Assembly: GCA_958295665.1 (NCBI GenBank)
Contig: OY282560.1
Coordinates: 262,432,641 to 262,496,640, forward strand
Origin: Tipula vernalis
Taxonomy: Eukaryota > Arthropoda > Insecta > Diptera > Tipulidae
DNA: 64,000 nucleotides
Direction of reading: 5' to 3'
The notes under the pieces were generated by a model. That model saw nothing but the letters and a program-made list of their open reading frames with translations. It did not search any database and was not told where the DNA came from. A program made the translations under genes and the position numbers. Below are positions 43,762-56,900 of this stretch, in pieces. How positions within the stretch are numbered: the stretch's first letter is position 1; each line of letters begins with the position of its first letter.

Positions 43762-45391
43762 CTGTGAGCGTCAAAAAAGTATACACCTCAATGCTTCCTA
43801 TTTGAATTTAAATTAAAACTTTTGTTAGAGTTCAATGTTCAAAATTAAAATAAATATTAAATTGGCACTTCATTTATTATTGGGTGACTAATAAAACTCA
43901 GTCAAAAAGCAACAACAAAAATTGAATAAAAACATAACCAAAAATATTCATTTTTAACGCGTTAAAAAAGTGTACAGCATTTTAAACAGACTGTAGATCA
44001 GAAAATTTACAGTTTGGTTTGCATTTGTTTTGCTTTGTTTATTTCGATATCCATGTTTTACTAGTGTTTATTTTGATTTCTCGATAAAAACACGTACAAA
44101 ATTTTTCTTCAAAGGGGCAAACAAACATCTCTCGAAACGCGAAAGCTCGTGTTAAAATTCAGGCAAGAGGGAAAATCGTTGCGAGAAATTGCTGAAATAA
44201 TTGAAAGGAGCCACAACACAGTGATAAAAATTATTGATAAACACAAAAAATTCAAGAAACTAGAAGATCACCCACGTACCGGTAAACCAAAGAAACTTTC
44301 TTCCTCTGAAATAAGATCAGTTGTTAGGGAAGTGAAGAAAAATCCGACAGCAAGTGCAGTGAAAATATCGGAAAATATTGAAAAAGCCTCGGCAGTCCTC
44401 GCAAGTACTAGTACTATTCATCGAGCGCTACATGATAATGGGCTGTATGGTAGAGTACCGGGGAAAAAACCACACATATCAGAAACGAATCGAAAGCGAC
44501 GCCTTCCCTTTGCTAAAAATTATCGAAACAAGAATATTTCTTTCTGCAGAAATGTCTTATTTGCTAATGAAAGTAAATTTGAGGTTTTTAAATCGAAAAG
44601 GTACCAAAAAATTTGGAGAAGCAATAATCAATAATTTGCGGAAATAATATCGTCACCACAGTGAAGCATGGTGGGGGCTCGGTAATGGTCTGGGGGTGTA
44701 TGGCGGCGACAGGCGTGGGAAATCTGGCGTTTATTGAAAGTACCATGAATAAAACAGACTATTTAAATACTTTGAGGGAAAACTTGGCACCCAGCGTCGC
44801 TAAATTAAGTTTAGATGAGTCATGAGCCTTCCAATTCGACAACGACCGGAAGCATACTGCAAAACTGATAAAAGAATGGTTACTCTATCGGACTCCTAAA
44901 CAGTTAGACTACCCGGCACAATCCCCAGACCTTAACCCGATAGAACATTTGTGGGAGCATCTCAACAAACAAATTCGAAAAAGGGTCATAAACAACAAAG
45001 ATTCCTTAAAATCCATATTGTTGGAGTAATGGCAAAAAATTCCAACCGAAATAACCACAAAGTTCGTCGAGTCAATGCCGAGAAGATTAGAAGCATTTCT
45101 CAAATCAAAAGGAAAACACACGAAGTATTAATAAGGTCTTTTTAATTCATTAATGAAATAATGTTGAAACTGTACACTATTTTTTGACGCTTAAAAAATG
45201 AAATATTTTTTGTTATGTCTTTTATTGAATTTCTATTGTTGTTTTTTTTATGAGTTTTATTTGTCATATAATAAGGCATGAAATACCAGTTAAATATATG
45301 TCCTAGGTTTAAACATTGAAAAATAATAGAAGCAATTATTTAATTTCAAATATATATCATTGAGGTGTACACTTTTTTTTGACGGTCACAG
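43762..45391 (+). mobile_element. second Tc1-like transposon, defective
   Basis: The ends CTGTGAGCGTCAAAAAAGTA and CTGTGACCGTCAAAAAAAAG (read inward) give a TIR of about 33 bp reaching CACCTCAATG. TA flanks both ends (43760-43761 and 45392-45393). The 1630-bp element holds one transposase pseudogene. Its termini differ from those of the Tc1 at 5.6 kb, so it is a different family. Confidence 0.93.
44113..45142 (+). pseudogene. Tc1-like transposase, inactivated
   Basis: The frame begins where AGG replaces the expected ATG (44113) and encodes a paired-type helix-turn-helix region: LREIAEIIERSHNTVIKIID, GKPKKLSSSEIRSVV and STIHRALHDNGLYGRVPGKK. The first catalytic position reads FANESKFEVF, with Asn where active enzymes have Asp. 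The frame then shifts near 44625-44640 and continues TVKHGGGSVMVWGCMAATG. A TGA lies at 44822-44824, followed by FQFDNDRKHTAK and SPDLNPIEHLWEHL, a DD34E spacing. A further TAA is at 45028-45030. With a lost start, a mutated catalytic residue, a shift and two stops it is dead. Confidence 0.9.
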
Positions 45392-45393
45392 TA

Positions 45394-46740
45394 CACGTAT
45401 AAAAAATAAAAACATAAATGAATGCTGGGTCCCTTTTTTACGCTTATTGATCATGTTTTCCGAAAGGGCAGATTGAGCGAAATTAATGTAGTAGCAAGTA
45501 CATTTGCCGCTAGTTGTCACTATTTCGAAAGTACTTTACGAAATTTCCAAAATGTGGCAGCACTAAACAACAATAATAGTAAACTCTTCGCTCATTTATC
45601 ACTATGTATCGTACCTTTCTTTTTCAAATACAGAAATGAATACTACCGATATACTAGGTATTAATAATGTTATACATAATTACTTACAATTGTTATTAAA
45701 TTATTTTAGAAGAATTAAAAACAAGAAGGGCGAAAACAACTGGATCAAAACATTTACTACGTTTATTAATAGTTTATTAAATATTAAAAAAACACTCACA
45801 GCGTCAAAAAACACCTTTGTAAAATAATTTGACATCATATATGTATATAATCATATATTATATCAAAAAACTATCAGTAGTAGTGGCATCTATGTAGCTT
45901 CAAGACTGTTTTCTATTATATTAGTAGTGAAAACCAGAATCGTCATCGGGAAGCTCATGTTTTCTAACAGATAGCATCGTTCGCGAAAGTAGTATTTTCT
46001 TGACAGTTTGACTTTATCTATTGGTTAAATATACATCTGTACAGTATAAAGCCGCTTATTGTAGCTAACTAAAGTCAAGCCGTAGTTGCAAATTGCGAAA
46101 TTGTTGCAAACAAATCAAAATTATTGCATTAGTAAAATAATTTATTTATTATAGAATTCAAAATCTTCATTATTATAGAAAAAAATGTCGCTTTAGAATT
46201 GCGACGTTTAGAAATTTAATCTCGAAAACTGAAATTTTTCGTTTATTTAAAATACTCCTTATACGAAAAAAAAGACAATATATATTATGTTTCACAATTC
46301 TCAGTTTAGCTTATATACAGTATATCTACACTCACATATTCATGTTCTTCTAGAATTTACATATCAATCCGTTTTTGTTTTTATTAAAGTAAAATGTTTG
46401 TTTTTTTAAAATATATTAATTTGTTTCCTACATTTATTGTTTCTGTAGGTTTTCCATAAAAAAAGATTCGAAATATTCACTTAACAATTAAACAAAAGTG
46501 TGGTATTATAATGATGTAAAACATCGCATAAAACATTCCTATTCACTTTTTAATCCTTATATTTTCGGTTAAAAAAAAAACTATTAATACAATTCGACTT
46601 TGTTCGCCTTTTTATATACACAAACCAAATTTCTAGAAATTTCGTCACTTTTCCAGGGAAAATTCTCTTTTAGTACAGTAAAGCATTGAACTATTAATTT
46701 AACTTGTTCTATTACAATCTAGGTGTCACCTTCAAAATAG
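45394..46740. other. no gene recognised
   Basis: Open frames at 45422-45664 and 45636-45827 carry no known motif. No element end was recognised. Confidence 0.45.
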
Positions 46741-47372
46741 TGTTACGTTTTTGCCTTGTCAATCAAGGTTCGAATCACTGGATTGTGAATAGAACAAAGC
46801 AATTCAATTTATCACCAACGAATTTATTTATTTAACACCAAAAATTAATTCAACATAATTTACACAAAATACATATCCAATTTCACAAAATCACTTTAAA
46901 TTATTTTCACACAATTTTACTGTACACTTATAATTTTTAAATAGCACTTCAACACTTTTAATTCACCTTTTAATTCTTATATTATCGCTTACCAAATACT
47001 AATTAATCCAATTGGACTTGCATGAAGCAATGCAATGTGCAGGTAGTTTATACAAAACGGGTCTATAGCCGTACGTCCTCGATTTGGCTACTACTGCGTA
47101 ATGTAGGACGGTGGAAGTAAACTGCGAAAGAGTTGGAGGTAGGAGTGCCTCTTGAGCCCCAGAACAGATTCCATAGATTAAAACCAAAAAAAAAGAGTTG
47201 GTTTTCGTTGTTTCTTGTTCAATTATTATTGAGGTCCCTTCCGTATCCGATAAACGTAAGGTCCCATGCTGGTTGCAACTTCGGTGATAATCCCTTGGCT
47301 ATTTACTCGTATGTCATATCGAAATTTCATCCGGTCACTTAACACTAGCACTCCTCTTCGACAAACCCGACA
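46741..47372 (-). repeat. possible solo LTR
   Basis: Read on the minus strand the stretch begins TGTCGGGTTTGTCG and ends GCAAAAACGTAACA, giving TG...CA tips. Near its end it contains AAATAAATAAATTCG, as in U5 regions. It is less AT-rich than its surroundings, and no coding sequence, primer-binding site or target duplication was found beside it. A solo LTR of a Gypsy-type element is the best guess; an unrelated unique region is possible. Confidence 0.3.
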
Positions 47373-48668
47373 TTTCTTACCCTATATATTATTTTAACTT
47401 GCTGCTCATTAATTTCCTCAACAATTGTTTCAGACTTCGATGGTAGCTATTCGCAATTGCTGACTGTCACTCCCCTTACTCTAAAGTAAAAATTAATTTA
47501 AAAAAAGAGCGCTACAAAAAGGAATTGCAAAAAACAAAAAAATGGGTTTCGTGTCTGTTTTTTATTTTCATCCGTTTTTGTTAATATTATTTTCTTGCCT
47601 CTTATAGCGCTGGTTCCTATTACGCGTTGTCCGATGTATTACTGCACGCACTTTTAATTATAGTTATAGCTAATTTTTTAGTTACACTTGATAAACCCAT
47701 GAATTTTTCAAGTGTAGTGACGTCAGCCAGAAATAAGAAAATATTGATGAAATAACTGAAAGGAGAAATGTTTAAACTTAAAATGTGTATTAATGTTAAA
47801 TACACTACACATTCGCGCTTCATAGTTTTTTTTTCTGTTTACATTGAATAAAAGGAATTTAAAGTTTATCGAGTTCTAGTGCGCAGTTCTCATGGAAAAC
47901 ACCATAATTAACATAATTAAGTCAACTTTCGCGTCATTACAACTTTCATGGTCAATTTATAATTAGTAACACATAATATTATAATACAAACAACATGCGC
48001 ATAATTATAAATGTACACGAAGGTTCAGGTTCAATTCGCGATTTATTTCAAATAAGCCGATTTATTTGACTTATATAAAATGCCGGCATGCTATAAGTCA
48101 TTTGGTGACCCTATTCAAACCGAGACTTGTTTCAACTTAACCGTATATTTGAGGGTAAAATACTTGCCAAAAAATTTATTAAAATAAAAAAATATCAGCG
48201 TTAAGTGTTTTCATTAGCTATTCTATTAAACAAATCTAAAAAATGATATAATATTATGACTTAACAATTTCTTTATCCCTTGTTAAAATTTGGTTGCCGC
48301 TCTTATTGCAATCAATTTTACAACCGGTAATTTAAATTTGTTGTGAAATTATTGAATTCAAATGTTGTTTTGCCATTTTTACGGAAACCCTCCCAGAAAG
48401 TCTGCAATAAGCCTCTTCGTAAGGTGACATATTGTAGACATTAAAATAAGTCCGTCTACACAAAATAAGTCAGGAATTGGACTCCTGCCATAGTATTAAT
48501 TTAAAGATGGAGTATTGTGTAGTTTGTAGTGATACAATGTTATTGGATAGTGATAGTGCTGGAGTAACATAATCCCTAATGATCGGTCTTGATCATGACC
48601 CAGATTATAATAACAAATGTGAATAAAATAAGAAATTAAACATCTAAAAGTTAAGACCGTACACCATA
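47373..48668. other. no gene recognised
   Basis: Nothing was recognised. The minus frame at 47620-47823 has no motif. Confidence 0.45.
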
Positions 48669-49941
48669 GGAACCAAGCGCAAATTTTAGAGGAAAAAAAA
48701 CTCTCAGAGAAAATCTTATTAGTACTAATAATCCTTTATATTTTTTAGCTTATATAAGTTATGCGAGCAAAATTTGCATTTCTATTTCTATTCCAGCTAT
48801 CAAAGAACACGCTACATACTCGTATATAATTTAAGAATATGGCTAGATTATTTGTGATAACATATTTAAAATCAAAAATGCTACGTAAACAAATGTCTCA
48901 CTTTTCTTTGTAATTTCATAATAATAACAAGTATGTCTTATAGGGAAACAGACAACCGATAAAAAAACAGTTTGGAACGTTATTGCAGAACATTTGAATC
49001 TTTTACACTTTCGCGGATAAAAAAAAATTATTGGTGGATCTGCTGGAGCATACGCTAATTTTTCATATAAAGTTTGAAAATTTGAAACAATATGAAACTT
49101 TAAATGAGCCATAATTAAAATCAAATAACTGCAATGAATTGGAGTGCATGTCATAAATTAACTTTATTTAAACGATACGTAAAAGCATGCTTATTTGACG
49201 GCATATGCCATTATATCTGTGGCGTGTGTCCCTGCATCACAAGCCAATCGGTTCTAAATTCTCACATTGTACAATTTATTTCAGAAACACTTCGAAATGA
49301 TTAAGTTACATTTTTATGGCAGCTGAATATCTTATTTGCCAGATAAAATAAAACGTAGTTAGCGCTGAGGGAAAGAAAATGTTTTAAAAAAGAAAATATT
49401 TTAGTCAGTTGAAAAATAGAATCGAGAAAAGATTATTCTACAAATAGTGCTTCGAACGAAAAACTAATGTGAATTACGGTTAATACAATTAACCGCAGTG
49501 TATATTGTGTAAATGTAAATTAAATATAAATCAAATAAAATTGAGTATAAAATAGCAGTGTTACGTTTATAAGGATAATGCAACGAAACTCAGCCGAGCT
49601 TATTTGTGCCTTTATACGAGGCCTAACAACAACTGCTGGTGAGTTAATTTACGTAGTGAAACTCGATTGAAGCGCCACTTCTCTATTATATAGTGTCAAT
49701 AGGCACGCTTGAATCATGGGTCATACTGTTCACCCCAAACCTGTTGTTCCTATGGTATACACGCCCAGCAAACACGATAAATATCCACACAAGAGTATTA
49801 ATAAAATTAGGTGCACATAGTCCAAACGATCTTTTTAACACTCAAAAAAAAAAAAAATAATAAAAATTGAATGTACGTCTTTCTACCCAACTGCAAGAAA
49901 TTTATATCGAGTTTTTTCCGCTAAAATTTGCGCTTGGTTCC
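48669..49941. mobile_element. MITE-like element with 36-bp inverted ends and TA flanks
   Basis: GGAACCAAGCGCAAATTTTA at 48669 is repeated inverted at the right end (49905-49941). Pairing extends about 36 bp to GGAAAAAACTC. TA sits outside each end (48667-48668 and 49942-49943), and CA/TG beyond is also symmetrical. The 1.27-kb interior has no recognisable transposase. A further inverted GTTCCTATGGT copy lies near 49751. The TA duplication suggests mobilisation by a Tc1/mariner-type enzyme. Confidence 0.6.
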
Positions 49942-49943
49942 TA

Positions 49944-52900
49944 TGCAGATTACTTAAATAATTTCGTAGTAATATGAAATCAGCCACTTGCTGAAACTGG
50001 TATATGAAAATTATTTCTATTTAGTTAATTGGTGCAATTATAAAAGTCACGAAAAAATGTAAAATTACATTCAAATAAAACATTCAAAGTTCAAACCGAA
50101 GTAACAGTACGTGTGTGCAATAAAATAAATTGTAAATCTTTTAAATTCAGTAAAGAAAAAGAAAATCAAAAAAAATCGACGACAAAACAATAAAGATTCA
50201 TGTCAATTTTAACGATTCTCACATTATTCGAATTATATTCCATACATATTAAACAAATCAACCTGCATCAAAATACTGATAAGATCTTGCATTGATTATA
50301 TTCCAACATCGTACGGAAAAAAAACTTGAAATATCAACCAGAATAATCGTCGTCGTATACGTTTATCATGACACAAAGTACTCTATTCTTCATCAGTCAT
50401 TCAACTTATTTTATGTAAATCAATTCAGCCACAAAACTGAAAAAAAAGATCATCATCAAGATTTAAATAGTAAGTTTAAGAAAATTAATTGTCTTGTTGA
50501 TTCGAGATAAATGAAATCTTACCGATTTATCATTTTGTAATTAAATATTTGTATATTTTTACCTAATATTTGGATGAATAATTTGTGTAGGTGAGTCCTG
50601 CGATAGGCGAAGAAGGCTTTTGTTTTGACATTAAACATCAAACCGACATATCGTCGTCCAACATGTGAGTTGTTTTGAGATATCGATGATTCTAGATTTT
50701 GGCGTAGTTAAATTTAAACACAAACGATATCAAAGCAGAATAGTTGCTTTTTACGGATATTATATTCGTATTAACTATACAAATTCAAGATTTTTGTGAA
50801 TAAATTAAATGTTTCATTCAATAATTGGGTTTCTAATTTTATTGACACAAAAAGTTCTATAGTCAAATAGAACTATGTGACAAAAATTTATGGTGAAAAA
50901 GCGGATAGAACATTTTAATTTTGCTGATATGTATCTCCGTAGTGGTTACATTTAAGGTCCAAATATCCAAATATGAAGTGCGTTTAAGGTATCCAAATAT
51001 GAAGTGCGTATTCTATAGCAGAACCTAATCTGATCAATATCTCTTTTTTTTCAAAAAATGTCGTTTAGAACCTTATAATCCTTAGACGAATTACATAATA
51101 TATTAACTAATGATCGAGAACAAAGTGAAATAAGAAATTATTCAAATTTTTATGTGAAATCAATAATTTTGTGCCATTTATTTGTTGTGGGTCTCACGTA
51201 AACAATGCTAATCAAATAAGGTGTTAAATTGTTTGTAAATTTTTCATTCATTAATGCTAAACAGAATGATGTGTTTGATTTGATCGAACATTATACTGGT
51301 GTTGGTAGACAACATTTTTGAATATATCAAAGAATCAGGTTGTGTTATTTGCTATTTAGTAATATTGTTAAAATTTCTAGAAGTACCTGTTGTCTAGAAA
51401 GTTTCCTGTATTGATAATAAAACGCCATGGTCGCATTTGACAATGCTTTTTCTTTTAATTCAAAAAGCCTTCAACGAACGATTTTCCAGCATTTTTTTCC
51501 AAACATTTCTGTCAAGTGGTTAATTGATGGCGCTTTTGGGTTACGGCAGGCAAGCAGGAATTTGTTGTCTAATGATAATTTCGATTTTATTCCAATCAGC
51601 CAATATATTTAGCAAATTTTATTTGAATTTGATTCTTCTTTGTTGCAATGTCTCTTCTCCATATTGTAACGATGACATTGAGGGTTACAATTTCTTGGGA
51701 ATATAATAAAGATAAATAAATTAAAACCCGTGTTGTTATTTTGGTTGTTAGCATTGAGGGGAAATATTTGCTATTGTATCAAAGAGGTAATAAATAGATT
51801 TTTTTGAATCGAAGCGGCGGGTTGGAATTTTTGAAAATTGAAAGGAGTGAGTCGAGACCTGATTGTGATGACACCAGTAATTGTGCAAATAAAAAATAAA
51901 AATTGAAAAATTAATAATAAGTTAAAAATAAATTGTGCTAGAACATGTTTACGGTGAACTTTTAATGTGAATTATTTTTGTCGTATAATTTTTATACATT
52001 TTTAAGTAATTATTATACTAAATACTTAGTTTTCCTTAACAGATATATATTTTTTTTTAATTAAGTTTACTAATTATATTAAAAACATTTTGTTTTTGTA
52101 AGTATTTTTAGTTACATAGGTACTACACACTACATACAGTTATGCTAAGTACTATCATTGAATTTCAATAATTTTACTTGGTTTTGGGGATGTAATGATG
52201 ATGGAATACATAAGTTTAATTATTTGAATCAAGAATGATAATAATTAGTATATATAGCATAGAGCTTCAGTTAATAGTTTTTTTATTGTTTCCAATCTTG
52301 TAATTTTGACGAACAATCAAGTCAACACAATTTGGTAGTTTTTTTTTTCTCATTTAATTATTTACAATAAAAAAAAAAACCCGTCAAAGAAATTATTTGT
52401 AAACTATAGTAAAACAATTTTTTTTAATTTTCAATGTTTGTTCCAAATTTATTTTTTTCTGGTTCGCTTTTAATCGCATTTCAGAAAGATAGTTTGTAGA
52501 GCTGCAGAGGATGAGGTTAGTAGGTCGTCGCGCTTCGAGATAATCTGGTGACTATTTCGTGCTTGCATTCGTTTTTCCCCTTTTATCATTTTACGCGGTT
52601 CAACCAGATTCATCTAAGCTTTTAGAAACCTCACGCCGTACCCTGAGTCCTAGCCGACCATAAAAAACCGCCTGAAAGCCTCTAGATGAATAAATTTCTG
52701 TTGACAATCGGGTGTTGATGTTGCATCTGAAATCATCGCACGCTTAGGAGTGGCGGATTATTGCAGATCTAGCAACGTTCATCTCCCGATTCATTACAAA
52801 ATTGGTCTACGATCCATAGGTGAAGAACTAAGTATTTAAACTTATTATGTTGTGGAATAGTGAGCTGTTTAAAATCACCGTTGGGCATATAGCGTGAATG

Positions 52901-53313
52901 TAATGTGCGTTGAATTTTGTTCGTTAGTTTTTATTCGCTATGTACTTGCCCAATCGCAGTTTGAAGATTTTTATGGGAAAAAAATGTCGAAACTTGCCGT
53001 GTTTCATTCTAAGTGTTACGTTTCGTTATACATTTACGTTGCAGTTCATTTTCGCTCTTAAGCCATGTGATTTTTTAATAAGGACCGTGTATTTAATTAC
53101 ATAACAGCTAAGAAGTCGGATACCATACACCATCTCATTTTAAACAACCATTCACTCCAAAATAATATAAATAGAAAAAATATTTCTGAAACGAAGAAAT
53201 ATTGCGTTGTAAACAAGAAAAGGTTTTCTCTACTGAAGAATAATCAAGTGCTCTGGAAGAAGTAAACCATGCTCACAAGAAAACCCAAGAAATAGATTAA
53301 TACATTTTTGTCT
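49944..53313. other. no gene recognised, 3.4 kb
   Basis: I found no gene in this stretch. A 26-bp unit is tandemly duplicated at 50965-51009. The region 52490-52800 is relatively GC-rich (containing GTAGGTCGTCGCGCTTCGAG) and may be old transposon or LINE leader sequence. Open frames here (50292-50510, 51427-51612) show no motif. Confidence 0.45.
50965..51009. repeat. 26-bp tandem duplication
   Basis: ATCCAAATATGAAGTGCGT plus TTAAGGT is followed at once by ATCCAAATATGAAGTGCGT, a perfect second copy of the first 19 bases. Confidence 0.9.
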
Positions 53314-53884
53314 CTCGCCAGTAAATAGCAAGTTTCGTTTAAGTATTATTCAGCTGCATCCAAGATGGCCCGCCCCCAATGTCATTTTATATGATAATCT
53401 CTTATTAAAGGTAGAATATTTTATACCTAATCCATTATTTTGTAAAAAATGTCTAAATTACGGACATACAATTTCTAAATGTAAATCTAAAACTAATAGA
53501 TGCCTAACGTGTGCTAATACTATAGAGGACGAACAAGAACACGTTTGTGACATGAAATTTTCTTGTAAATTTTGTGGAATGGGTCATGTTACTAATTTTT
53601 TCAGATGTAATGAACGAGAATCCAAAAGCCACCTTTATGGTAGCCAACAAAAAGTCCCTAAACAAATAGATTTCGCTAATGATATCTGTGTTGAAAATCA
53701 AGCCTGGAAAAATAACTTAATGAATTCTGATGCTAGAAAAATTCAAATCCTAAATAAATTAGTAAACGAATTAAAAAATCAATTAAATGAAAGAGATTCT
53801 ATTTTTAATGATGTCAAATCACTTTTAAATAATTCCGATGACTTTAATAAAAATCCAGCTAATTTAGACTCACTTAAAAAATAA
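53314..53884 (+). pseudogene. LINE ORF1 (zinc-knuckle protein), N-terminally truncated
   Basis: Coding enters at about 53314 (SPVNSKFRLSIIQLHPRWPA) without a start. The first knuckle is CKKCLNYGHTISKC (C-x2-C-x4-H-x4-C), the second CLTCANTIEDEQEHVC and the third CKFCGMGHVTNFFRC. A lysine/asparagine-rich tail with a coiled-coil-like segment (IQILNKLVNELKNQLNERDS) ends at 53884. Such ORF1 proteins of I-type LINEs bind element RNA and package it with ORF2. The N-terminal half is missing, probably by 5' truncation on insertion. Confidence 0.8.
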
Positions 53885-53946
53885 ATTTATTAAAACATAA
53901 ACTTTTCTTTTTCCAGTTTTTTATTTTTTCATTTTATTCTTCCATT

Positions 53947-56900
53947 ATGTTACCTTTAAAAATTTTACAAATTAACATTCGTAGTTTAAATAGTAATAAA
54001 GATTTATTATATCATTATATACAATCCAATCATATTGATATTGTTATTCTATCTGAAACCTGGACAAATCTAAATAGTAATTTGACTTTTAACAATTATA
54101 ATCTTATTACTGATGATAGACCAGGGTATCGATTTTGGTCGCAAAACGAGGATTGAGGATTGAGAATTTTGTATATGTACACGGCGTATAATATACATTT
54201 TGCTATTGTGTGCCGTCAAATATTTTTATTGTATTAGTGTGTTTTCTCATGATGGTAAGTATCAAAAATAAGCTAAGCGGGTGAAATCGGTTCATGTTTT
54301 TTGTTGCTTCCGCTCGCCTTGAGTTATTTTTCCCTACCTTTTAACATGAGGAATTCATGTTTTTCTATCTATTGTTGTTGTAAACGAGACATTCATTTTA
54401 CTTCGCTACCAAAAATCCAAAACAATAAACGCAATCAATTGCTCGTGGTGATCTTCAATATAAAAAACAAAAAGCAGCATAAATAAATGGTTTTTAATTT
54501 TTACATTCTTCGTCGACCACATTCATAATATTTTTAACTTTTTTTTTTTTTTTTTTGAGTTATGTGAGAATGAACATTTGAAAAATCAAAAAAACAATTC
54601 AGTGTTATCTCATGCGCACGAAAGGAATGTTGTACATATTTTTATTTCCAGTAATTTTGTGCAAAATTTAAAACTAATAAAATTGTTAATTAAATAATGA
54701 TTTAGAGATAAATAAATATTAACTAAAAATGGAAAATAAGTCAGATAAATATTGATAAACTATAATTTTATTAATAATTTAAAATGATGAAAAATCACAC
54801 GACGTACATCCACCCTTTCCTGTGCTTGAATTAACACTAAGCCAAAATAACTAATTTACTTCTTATTTTTTCCACATTATATTTTATATCCCTCTTTTTC
54901 GTGTCATTTTATCTCTCTTATTTGCATCATGTTAAACAAAAAACTTAAAAAAACGCCCATTAGACACTGTCAAATGTGCGTATTTTTTAGTTTTTTGTTT
55001 AATATAACATGGCATAAGGTTTTTTTGTTTAACATCGGATAAGAGGGATAATGTGAAAAATATAAGAAGTAAATTAGTGATTTTAACTTTTAGTGTTGAT
55101 CCAAGCGCAGGAAAGGGAGTATGTACCTCGTTTAATTTTTCTAACTTAAAATTATTAATAAAATTATAGTTTATAAACATTTTTCTGATTTATTTGACTT
55201 TTTTAATTAATATTTATTTATCTTTAAATCAATATTCAAGTAACAATTTTATTAGTTTTAAATTTTGCAAAAAATTACTGGAAATAAAAATATGTACAAC
55301 CTTTCGTACGCATGAGATGACACTGAATTTTTTTTTTTATATTTCAAATGTTTATTCTCTGTTTTTCTCTATTCTTTGGACACCAATACAATTTACCAAT
55401 ACTTTTGCCTTCCGGTAATACTCAACTCAATCCTCAAATTGCGACCAAAATCGCTGTCCAGATGGTTTTGGCGGAGTAGGCTTTTTAATACATAAAAAAA
55501 TTTCTTGGAGAATTATTGATTTGAATTTTCATTACATCCGTTTTCAAGCTTTCAAAATTAACCTCAAATTTAAAAACATTAATTTTAATATCTTATCTTT
55601 TTATAATAATTCTGTTATTAGACCTCAGGAAATCGTTAATGAATTTGAACATCTTATAACTCAGAATCTAGATAACTGTTTAATAGCTGGAGACATAAAT
55701 ATTCATAATAGTCTTTGGGATAGTTCATTGACCCCTACTTACGACAGGGTGGGTGATAAGATTGCAGATATTATCACTGCTAATAATATCTTTTTATTAA
55801 ATGACGGATCTCATACAAGGCAAGATTTTTTCAGAAATAATTCTGCAGCACTAGACATTACTTTGTGCTCAATCAATCTAATTGAAAAACTATCATGGAA
55901 AGTAGATCCCATTAATTTAGGAAGTGACCATCTCCCAATACTTATTGACTTTAAACTAAATTATTATCAAAAAAAACAAATCACAAACTGGTCAAAAGTA
56001 TTGAAAGACTTTGATCTAAATTCTATTAATGATAAATGCAATATTGAAGAACACCTAGAAAAATTAATTTCTGAAAATACTTCTATTATTACAAGTAAAA
56101 ATACATTTAAACCTAAACCTTGGTGGAACGATCTTATACAAAGACTATGGAACATAAAAAAACACAAACAACTCATTTATAATTTAAACAAAAACCTTTT
56201 TACCGCTATTGAACTAAAAAAATCTATACAAAAACTTAAATTAACAATCAGAAGGGAAAAGAAAAAATCTTGGAATATTTTTTTAACAAGCATCAATCAC
56301 AAAACTAATAATTCTGATCTCTGGAACAACATCAATAAAATTAAAAATAAAAAACAGTCCAACTACAGAATCCTAGAAGATCCCACACTAGCTACTAATT
56401 TTCTAAATTACAATTTTCCTTTCTCCTTTGAATCCCCTCATAATCTCTCTAATAACTTCAATCCTACTATTAATCCTGCGGAATTTAATAACATTGAAAT
56501 TCTTGATATTATTAAAAATTCAAATAATACTGCTCCAGGATATGATAAAGTCTCATATAAAATCATCAAACAATTAGTATCCTCTAATCCTAACCTAATC
56601 AATACTATTACAAATTATTTCAACAACATCTGGCGAAATCAAATTTACCCTACAAAATGGAAAATGTCATACACAATCGCCATTTTGAAAAAGGGGAGGG
56701 ATGATAGAAATATTATTAACTACCGTCCTATTTGTCTGTTACCTATTTTTTCAAAAATCTTCAATAAACTCATTTTAAAACGAATTAATGATCATCTAAT
56801 CTCCCATAATATTCTTAATTATTACAATTTTGGTTTTAGAAAAAATAAAAATATTACTGACTATTTTGTAGAAATGTTTAATTTCATCATCTCCCTCAAA

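Noticed and set aside
46741..46800. tRNA-like T-arm (GGTTCGAATC) at about 46768
   Set aside because: No acceptor stem, D-arm or anticodon arm could be paired around it; it lies in the candidate solo LTR.
53000..53313. 5' leader and promoter of the LINE at 53.3 kb
   Set aside because: No conserved LINE leader or start is recognisable and ORF1 enters mid-domain, so 5' truncation is the simpler reading.
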